NCBI RefSeq assembly: GCF_002237655.1
Contig: NZ_NOKT01000042.1
Coordinates: forward strand, 1-61,583
Direction: 5' to 3'
DNA from: Streptomyces sp. XY006
Lineage (GTDB): Bacteria; Actinomycetota; Actinomycetes; Streptomycetales; Streptomycetaceae
DNA length: 61,583 nucleotides
Part shown: positions 55,863 to 61,583 of the stretch, one piece after another
Layout of the letters: every line of letters begins with the position of its first letter
How positions within the stretch are numbered: position 1 is the first letter of the stretch
Program-made: the position numbers and the translations under genes
The notes under the pieces: generated by a model
What the model was told of the DNA's origin: nothing
The model's database searches: none
Seen by the model: the letters and a program-made list of their open reading frames with translations, nothing else

Positions 55863-57296
55863 TCAGAACGGCTCGAAGTCGTCGAACTCCTGCTGCGCCT
55901 CGTCCCGCTCGGCCTGCCGGTCCCTGCGGCGCTGTGCGGCCGGACGCGACTCCTCGAAGCGGTGGTCCTCGCCACGCCGGCCGAGCATCTCGGCACCGGC
56001 CGTCACGGACGGCTCCCAGTCGAAGACGACCGCGTTCTCCTCGGGGCCGATGGCGACGCCGTCGCCGCCCCGGGCGCCGGCCTTCATCAACGCCTCCTCG
56101 ACACCGAGGCGGTTGAGCCGGTCCGCCAGGTAGCCGACCGCCTCGTCGTTGTTGAAGTCGGTCTGCCGCACCCACCGCTCGGGCTTCTCGCCGCGCACCC
56201 GGAAGACGTCGTCCTCGCGGGTCACGGTGAAGCCGGTGTCGTCCACGGCCTTGGGCCGGATGACGATCCGCGTGGCCTCTTCCTTCGGCTTCGCGGCCCG
56301 GGCCTGGGCCACGAGCTCGGCGAGCGCGAAGGACAGTTCCTTCAGCCCCAGGTGCGCCACGGCCGACACCTCGAAGACGCGGTAGCCACGCGCCTCCAGG
56401 TCGGGCCGCACCATCTCGGCCAGGTCCTTGCCGTCCGGCACGTCGATCTTGTTCAGCACGACCATGCGCGGCCGGTTGTCGAGCCCGCCGTACTGGCGCA
56501 GCTCCTCCTCGATGATGTCGAGGTCGGAGAGCGGGTCGCGGTCCGACTCCAGCGTGGCGGTGTCCAGGACGTGCACGAGCACACTGCACCGCTCCACGTG
56601 CCGCAGAAACTCCAGGCCCAGGCCCTTGCCCTGGCTGGCCCCGGGGATCAGCCCGGGCACGTCGGCGATCGTGTAGACCGTCGAACCGGCCGTGACGACG
56701 CCGAGGTTCGGCACGAGCGTGGTGAAGGGGTAGTCGGCGATCTTCGGCTTGGCGGCGCTCAGCACCGAGATCAGCGACGACTTGCCCGCGCTCGGGTAGC
56801 CGACGAGCGCCACGTCGGCGACCGTCTTCAGCTCCAGGACGATGTCCTGCACGTCCCCCGGCTCGCCGAGCAGCGCGAAGCCGGGCGCCTTGCGCCGGGC
56901 CGAGGCCAGGGCCGCGTTGCCGAGCCCGCCGCGACCGCCCTGCGCGGCGACGTACGAGGTGCCCTGCCCGACCAGGTCGGCGAGGACGTTGCCCGCCCCG
57001 TCCAGCACGACCGTGCCGTCCGGCACCGGCAGGACCAGGTCCTGGCCGTCCTTGCCCGAGCGGTTGCCGCCCTCGCCGGGCTTGCCGTTGGTGGCCTTGC
57101 GGTGCGGGGAGTGGTGGTAGTCGAGCAGCGTGGTCACGGACTGGTCGACGGTGAGGATCACGTCCCCGCCGCGACCGCCGTTGCCGCCGTCCGGGCCGCC
57201 GAGCGGCTTGAACTTCTCACGGTGGACGGAGGCACAGCCGTGGCCTCCGTTACCCGCGGCGACATGGAGCTCGACGCGGTCCACGAAGGTGGTCAT
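55863..57296 (-). CDS. obg: GTPase Obg (ObgE/CgtA)
   Basis: Essential ribosome-assembly GTPase, studied in Streptomyces for its effect on aerial-mycelium formation. The 477-residue protein has a Gly-rich Obg fold (GGNGGRGGDV), a G domain with GYPSAGKSS, DVPGLI and NKIDVP, and a C-terminal OCT domain plus acidic tail. The ATG at 57296 has GGAGG eight bases upstream. It is in the conserved rplU-rpmA-obg order, but a hairpin and an 18-bp tandem repeat lie between rpmA and obg. Confidence 0.97.
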   Translation of the reverse strand: MTTFVDRVELHVAAGNGGHGCASVHREKFKPLGGPDGGNGGRGGDVILTVDQSVTTLLDYHHSPHRKATNGKPGEGGNRSGKDGQDLVLPVPDGTVVLDGAGNVLADLVGQGTSYVAAQGGRGGLGNAALASARRKAPGFALLGEPGDVQDIVLELKTVADVALVGYPSAGKSSLISVLSAAKPKIADYPFTTLVPNLGVVTAGSTVYTIADVPGLIPGASQGKGLGLEFLRHVERCSVLVHVLDTATLESDRDPLSDLDIIEEELRQYGGLDNRPRMVVLNKIDVPDGKDLAEMVRPDLEARGYRVFEVSAVAHLGLKELSFALAELVAQARAAKPKEEATRIVIRPKAVDDTGFTVTREDDVFRVRGEKPERWVRQTDFNNDEAVGYLADRLNRLGVEEALMKAGARGGDGVAIGPEENAVVFDWEPSVTAGAEMLGRRGEDHRFEESRPAAQRRRDRQAERDEAQQEFDDFEPF

Positions 57297-57321
57297 GGTG
57301 GGTGCCTCCAGAAGTACGTGC

Positions 57322-57357
57322 GAGATTTACTTGTTCAACGAGATGTACTTGTTCAAC
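57322..57357 (-). repeat. Two 18-bp direct repeats in the obg leader
   Basis: GAGATTTACTTGTTCAAC and GAGATGTACTTGTTCAAC in tandem (one difference). The second overlaps a perfect inverted repeat CTTGTTCAACAAG (57348-57360). Very AT-rich for this genome, between the rpmA terminator and the obg ribosome site. Confidence 0.85.
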
Positions 57358-57364
57358 AAGCGAA

Positions 57365-57405
57365 AGGCGGACCCGCCTTCCCGCAACGGGAAGTGAGGTC
57401 CGCCT
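57365..57405 (-). terminator. Two-tier hairpin after rpmA
   Basis: Outer 9-bp stem AGGCGGACC / GGTCCGCCT and inner 7-bp stem CTTCCCG / CGGGAAG with a CAA loop. Terminator or processing site between rpmA and obg. Confidence 0.8.
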
Positions 57406-57420
57406 CGCGAGAGTGTCCGA

Positions 57421-57675
57421 TCAGGCGACCGGAACGATGTTCACGACCTTGCGGCCACGGTGGGTGCCGAACTGCACCGAACCGGCCTGGAGCGCGAACA
57501 GCGTGTCGTCGCCGCCACGGCCGACGCCCGCACCCGGGTGGAAGTGGGTGCCGCGCTGACGGACCAGGATCTCACCAGCGTTGACGACCTGACCGCCGAA
57601 GCGCTTCACGCCGAGCCGCTGGGCATTGGAGTCGCGACCGTTCCGAGTGGACGATGCGCCCTTCTTGTGTGCCAT
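57421..57675 (-). CDS. rpmA: 50S ribosomal protein L27
   Basis: 84-residue protein near the peptidyl transferase centre, with the family start MAHKKGASSTRNGRDSNAQR and GGQVVNAGEILVRQRG. The N-terminus is mature length, with no firmicute-type extension needing cleavage. GAGGAGAA precedes the ATG; 14 bp downstream of rplU, same operon. Confidence 0.98.
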   Translation of the reverse strand: MAHKKGASSTRNGRDSNAQRLGVKRFGGQVVNAGEILVRQRGTHFHPGAGVGRGGDDTLFALQAGSVQFGTHRGRKVVNIVPVA

Positions 57676-57689
57676 TTCTCCTCAGTCCC

Positions 57690-58010
57690 TTACTTCGCAG
57701 CCGTGGGGATCTCGGTGACCTTGATCGCCGTGTACTGCTGGCGGTGGCCCTGACGACGGCGGTAACCGGTCTTGTTCTTGTAGCGCAGAATGTCGATCTT
57801 CTGCCCCTTGTGGTGGTCCACGACCTCGGCCTGGACCTTGATGCCGGCCAGCACCCACGGGTCGCTGGTCACGGCGTCGCCGTCGACAACGAGCAGGGTC
57901 GAGAGCTCGACCGTGTCGCCAACCTTGGCAGTGGAAATCTTGTCAACCTCAACGATGTCGCCGACAGCAACCTTGTGCTGGCGACCACCGCTGCGCACGA
58001 TGGCGTACAC
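57690..58010 (-). CDS. rplU: 50S ribosomal protein L21
   Basis: 106-residue 23S rRNA-binding protein starting VYAIVRSGGRQHKVAVGD and ending KVTEIPTAAK, with the conserved basic loop KNKTGYRRRQGHRQ. The GTG at 58010 gives the family length; a longer in-frame start at 58067 is not needed. First gene of rplU-rpmA(-obg), with a leader of about 135 nt from a strong promoter. Confidence 0.97.
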   Translation of the reverse strand: MYAIVRSGGRQHKVAVGDIVEVDKISTAKVGDTVELSTLLVVDGDAVTSDPWVLAGIKVQAEVVDHHKGQKIDILRYKNKTGYRRRQGHRQQYTAIKVTEIPTAAK

Positions 58011-58151
58011 GCGGAACTCACTCTCTCGCTCGGGAAACGGCACCCCCGCAGGCCAGCCACCCGACACAGCGGGCGGCCTCTCCTGGGCGCCCGGCGCCCG
58101 GAGGATGAGGTTTACGGGGATGTGACGCGTCAGTCGACACGCCGACGGTCA

Positions 58152-58181
58152 AGGTTACGGGGCCGCGGCCGAGGGGGTCAA
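58152..58181 (-). promoter_or_regulatory. Promoter of rplU-rpmA
   Basis: TTGACC (58176-58181), 18-bp spacer, TAACCT (58152-58157) on the minus strand: the best match to the vegetative consensus in the window. Confidence 0.75.
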
Positions 58182-58198
58182 ACCGAGCCGTGCCCCGG

Positions 58199-58232
58199 GC
58201 CTGTGCGTCCGGTCACTGCAGGACGCACAGGC
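58199..58232 (-). terminator. Terminator of the RNase E/G gene
   Basis: Perfect 12-bp stem GCCTGTGCGTCC / GGACGCACAGGC with a ten-base loop, ten bases past the stop. Confidence 0.85.
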
Positions 58233-58242
58233 TTCCCGCGGG

Positions 58243-61200
58243 TCAGTCCTCGTCGGTGGAGGCGGTGACGGAGGAGAGCGTCTGCTCCGCCGCCACGGTC
58301 TTCTTCGACGTGGCCTTCTTGGCGGCCGTCTTGGTGGTCTTCGCCGCCTTCTTGGCCGTCGTCTTCTTGGCCGTGGTGGTCTTCTTCGCCGCGGTCTTCT
58401 TGGTGGCGGCCTTCTTCGCGGTGGCCTTCTTGGCCGTCTTGCGGGCCGTCTTCTTGGCCGCGGGCTCCTCGGCCGTCACGGCCGCCTCACCCGTGTCACC
58501 CGCGTCGGCGGCCGGGACGGCGGCCTGCGCCGGCTCCTCCGCCGGGGCCGACAGGACGACCACGACGGCCGCCTCCTCGGACGCGGTGGGCGCCGTGGAC
58601 TTGCGCACGGCACGGCGCCGCGGACGGGCCGGGGCCGCGCTCTCGGCGGACGCCCCGGCGACCGGCTCGGACTGCACGGCGACCGGCTCGGACTGTCCGG
58701 CCTGCTCGGCCGGAGCGGCCTCCGGGGCCTCGGACACCGCGGGCGCGGTCTCGGCCACCGTCACCACGGCGGCCTCGGCGCCCGCCGGCGAACCGGCCGG
58801 AGCGGACACCTTGCGGGTGGCCCGCCGCCGGGTGCGGCCCTTCGGCGCGGCCTCCTCGACCGGAGCGGCCGCAGCGGGCTGCTCGGTCTGCGCGGGCTGC
58901 TCGGTCCGCGCCGCCTCGACCACCGGGTCCTCCACGGCCGCCGGCTCGGCCTGCGCCTCGGCGGCCGGCTCCGGCTGCACGGGACGGACGGCCTCGTCCG
59001 CCGCGGTCACGTCCTGGGCCGTCGGGGCCCCGGCCTGCCCGGCCGCGTCGGCGACCGGCTCGACCGTGCCGCGCTCCGCCTTCACGGACTCGCCCCGCAC
59101 GGTCTCGCCCCTCACGGACTCGCCGCGCGGCGCGCCCGCCGGGGCCGACGCCCGCCGGCTCGCCCGGCGCCGCGACCGTCCGCGGGTGGCCGCGGCCTCC
59201 GCCTCGGCGGCGCTGCTGTACAGCTCCTCGTCGGGCTCGAAGGCCGGCTCGGGCAGCGCGACCGGCTCGGCGACCTCGGCGACGACCTCGGCCTCGGTCT
59301 CCGCCTCCTGCTCGGCGGTCTCGACGGCCGCCTCGTGGACGTGCGGCTGGTCGGCAGCGCCGGCCCGGGCGCGCTTCTTGCGCTTGCCGCCGCCCCCGGT
59401 GGAGGTCGGCTGCTCCATGTGCACGATGACACCGCGGCCGTTGCAGTGGACGCAGGTCTCGGAGAAGGACTCCAGCAGGCCCTGGCCGACCCGCTTGCGG
59501 GTCATCTGCACCAGGCCCAGCGAGGTCACCTCGGCGACCTGGTGCTTCGTACGGTCCCGGCCCAGGCACTCCAGCAGGCGCCGCAGCACCAGGTCCCGGT
59601 TGGACTCCAGCACCATGTCGATGAAGTCGATGACGATGATGCCGCCGAGGTCGCGCAGCCGCAGCTGGCGGACGATCTCCTCGGCCGCCTCCAGGTTGTT
59701 CCGGGTGACGGTCTCCTCGAGGTTGCCGCCCTGGCCGGTGAACTTGCCGGTGTTGACGTCGACGACGACCATCGCCTCGGTCCGGTCGATCACCAGCGAG
59801 CCGCCGCTGGGCAGCCAGACCTTGCGGTCCAGGGCCTTGGCGAGCTGCTCGTCGATCCGGTACGTGGCGAAGACGTCGACCTCGGAGGTCCACTTCTGCA
59901 GCCGCTCGGCGAGGTCCGGGGCGACGTGCGAGACGTATCCGTGGATCGTCGACCAGGCCTCGTCGCCGCTGACGACGACCTTGGAGAAGTCCTCGTTGAA
60001 GATGTCGCGCACGACCCGGACGGTCATGTCCGGCTCGCCGTACAGCAGCGTCGGCGCGTTGCCGTTCTTGGCCTTCTTCTGGATGTCCTCCCACTGCTGC
60101 TGCAGCCGCTCGACGTCCCGGCGCAGCTCGTCCTCGCTCGCGCCCTCGGCGGCGGTGCGCACGATGACGCCCGCGTCCTCGGGGACGATCTTCTTGAGGA
60201 TGGTCTTCAGCCGGGCCCGCTCGGTGTCGGGCAGCTTGCGGCTGATGCCGGTCATGGAGCCCTCGGGCACGTACACGAGGTAGCGGCCCGGCAGGGAGAC
60301 CTGGCTGGTCAGACGCGCGCCCTTGTGCCCGATGGGGTCCTTGGTCACCTGGACGAGGACCGACTGCCCGGACTTCAGGGCCGTCTCGATGCGGCGCGGC
60401 CCGTTGGCCATGCCGAGCGCCTCGAAGTTGACCTCGCCCGCGTACAGCACGGCGTTGCGGCCCTTGCCGATGTCGATGAAGGCGGCCTCCATCGACGGCA
60501 GCACGTTCTGCACCTTGCCGAGGTAGACGTTGCCGACGTAGGAGGTCGACTGCTCCTTGTTGACGTAGTGCTCGACGAGCACGTTGTCCTCGAGGACGCC
60601 GATCTGGGTGCGGTCGCCGTGCTGGCGGACGACCATCACGCGCTCGACGGCCTCGCGGCGGGCCAGGAACTCGGCCTCGGTGATGATCGGGACGCGCCGG
60701 CGGCCCTGCTCGCGGCCTTCGCGGCGGCGCTGCTTCTTGGCCTCCAGACGGGTCGAGCCCTTGATGGACTGCACCTCGTCGGAGGGCTCGGTGCCCTTCT
60801 CGCGGGCGGGCCGGGGCTCGCGGACCTTGACGACCGTGCGCTCGGGGTCGTCGTCGGAGGGCTCGGCGTCGAGGCCGGAGTCACCGGCACGGCGACGGCG
60901 GCGACGGCGCCGGCGGCTGCTGCTGGAGCCGCCCCCGCCGGACGAGTCGTCCCGGTCGGCGGCCTCGTCGGCGTCCTCCCGGTCCTCCTCGGCCTGCTCG
61001 GCGGTGTCCTCGGCGTCCTGCGCGGCCTGGGCGGCGGCGATCTCGTCGGATTCGCCGTCGGCGTCGCCGTCGCTCTCGGCGGACTCGCCGCGACGGCGGC
61101 GGCGACCGCCCCGGCGGCGGCGCCGGCGCGAGCCCGGGCCCTCGGAGTCGTCCTGGTCGTCACCCTCGGCCTGGTCCTCGGCGGACTCCTCGGCCTCGTC

Positions 61201-61583
61201 CTCCGGCTCCTCGACAGCGGTCTCGGCGGCCTGGGCCTCGGGCTCCTCGCCGCCCCGGCGCCGGCGACGGCGGCGGGACGCGGAGGTCTGTTCGTCGCGG
61301 TCGGAGCGGTCGTCACGGCCGTCCTGTGCGTCGGGCGTGTCCTGCGCGAGGTCGTCCTCGGGCTCCTCGGCGGTGCCGGCCGCCTCGGCGGCGGCCGCGG
61401 CGGCGGCCCGCTCCGGGGTCTGGAACTGGGGCTCGGTGAAGACGGGCGGCTGGAAGAGCGCGACGGCCGGCCGGGCGGGGCGCGCCGGTCCCTCACCCTC
61501 GGCCGCGGTCGCACCGGCGGCGCGCTTGGCGGGCTGGGCGGGCTCGGCGAAACCGCCGGCGGCCCGGCGCACGACCCGGCGGC
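58243..61583 (-). CDS. rne: Ribonuclease E/G family protein, 5' end beyond the window
   Basis: Endoribonuclease of RNA decay and processing; at least 1,113 residues, N-terminus cut off by the window edge. Order: a long disordered region of alternating acidic stretches and Arg-rich patches (RRRRRRRGG types), an S1-containing core (VGNVYLGKVQNVLPSMEAAF), catalytic Asp motifs VVVDVNTGK and GGIIVIDFIDM, the zinc-link CVHCNGRG, a Glu/Ala/Pro-rich tail and a final basic segment of about 70 residues made of AKKT-type repeats like histone H1. The catalytic core is thus in the middle, the actinobacterial RNase E form. Terminator follows the stop. Confidence 0.95.
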   Translation of the reverse strand, partial: RRVVRRAAGGFAEPAQPAKRAAGATAAEGEGPARPARPAVALFQPPVFTEPQFQTPERAAAAAAAEAAGTAEEPEDDLAQDTPDAQDGRDDRSDRDEQTSASRRRRRRRGGEEPEAQAAETAVEEPEDEAEESAEDQAEGDDQDDSEGPGSRRRRRRGGRRRRRGESAESDGDADGESDEIAAAQAAQDAEDTAEQAEEDREDADEAADRDDSSGGGGSSSSRRRRRRRRRAGDSGLDAEPSDDDPERTVVKVREPRPAREKGTEPSDEVQSIKGSTRLEAKKQRRREGREQGRRRVPIITEAEFLARREAVERVMVVRQHGDRTQIGVLEDNVLVEHYVNKEQSTSYVGNVYLGKVQNVLPSMEAAFIDIGKGRNAVLYAGEVNFEALGMANGPRRIETALKSGQSVLVQVTKDPIGHKGARLTSQVSLPGRYLVYVPEGSMTGISRKLPDTERARLKTILKKIVPEDAGVIVRTAAEGASEDELRRDVERLQQQWEDIQKKAKNGNAPTLLYGEPDMTVRVVRDIFNEDFSKVVVSGDEAWSTIHGYVSHVAPDLAERLQKWTSEVDVFATYRIDEQLAKALDRKVWLPSGGSLVIDRTEAMVVVDVNTGKFTGQGGNLEETVTRNNLEAAEEIVRQLRLRDLGGIIVIDFIDMVLESNRDLVLRRLLECLGRDRTKHQVAEVTSLGLVQMTRKRVGQGLLESFSETCVHCNGRGVIVHMEQPTSTGGGGKRKKRARAGAADQPHVHEAAVETAEQEAETEAEVVAEVAEPVALPEPAFEPDEELYSSAAEAEAAATRGRSRRRASRRASAPAGAPRGESVRGETVRGESVKAERGTVEPVADAAGQAGAPTAQDVTAADEAVRPVQPEPAAEAQAEPAAVEDPVVEAARTEQPAQTEQPAAAAPVEEAAPKGRTRRRATRKVSAPAGSPAGAEAAVVTVAETAPAVSEAPEAAPAEQAGQSEPVAVQSEPVAGASAESAAPARPRRRAVRKSTAPTASEEAAVVVVLSAPAEEPAQAAVPAADAGDTGEAAVTAEEPAAKKTARKTAKKATAKKAATKKTAAKKTTTAKKTTAKKAAKTTKTAAKKATSKKTVAAEQTLSSVTASTDED

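Overview
The window is about 61.6 kb of very GC-rich DNA with strong third-position G/C bias, frequent GTG starts and actinobacterial gene order. It reads as a Streptomyces chromosome core segment: hrcA-dnaJ2, hemW, lepA/rpsT, holA, comEA-comEC, leuS, nadD-LCP-rsfS, proA/proB, obg-rpmA-rplU and an RNase E/G gene. No integrase, transposase, phage, CRISPR or rRNA gene was seen. There are two tRNA genes, both tRNA-Ala(GGC) and identical.

Layout. 1-5.3 kb: heat-shock operon hrcA-dnaJ2 under a CIRCE operator, an MBL-fold hydrolase, a DUF3097 protein and hemW. 5.3-12.4 kb: a divergent signalling locus with a kinase/GAF/SpoIIE-phosphatase protein on one side and, on the other, a soluble multi-HAMP hybrid histidine kinase plus a stand-alone receiver protein (the osaC/osaA/osaB architecture). 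These two divergent genes carry the only in-frame TTA codons I found. 12.5-26.3 kb: housekeeping genes (acyl-CoA synthetase, lepA, rpsT, holA, an arylamine N-acetyltransferase, comEC/comEA, degV) and small hypotheticals. 26.4-29.5 kb: leuS behind a transcription-attenuation leader with a Leu-Leu-Leu leader peptide. 29.6-32.7 kb: a two-gene redox operon made of a six-helix membrane protein with NOX-type histidine spacing and a NuoF-like flavoprotein fused to a ferredoxin. 32.7-37.7 kb: two tRNA-Ala genes around two zinc-ribbon genes, then a phosphatase, rsfS, an LCP-like protein and nadD. 38-44.4 kb: M48 peptidase, two related membrane proteins, proA, a hypothetical and proB. 44.7-55.7 kb: a cell-surface polymer block with two membrane-anchored polyol-phosphate transferases, a GT2 glycosyltransferase, a CDP-ribitol-synthase-like bifunctional enzyme, a Tat-exported PhoD and a secreted FG-GAP protein. 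55.8-61.6 kb: obg, rpmA, rplU and an RNase E/G gene that runs off the right edge.

Cross-cutting patterns. At least eight transcription starts look leaderless or nearly so: a TANNNT -10 hexamer followed by 6-8 bases and the start codon. Short direct repeats of 15-114 bp are concentrated just after gene ends, and four of them appear to copy the gene's own stop-codon region. The best candidates for something undescribed are the redox operon, the bldA-codon pair in the osa-like locus, the leuS attenuator and the polyol-phosphate polymer cluster with its adjacent PhoD.
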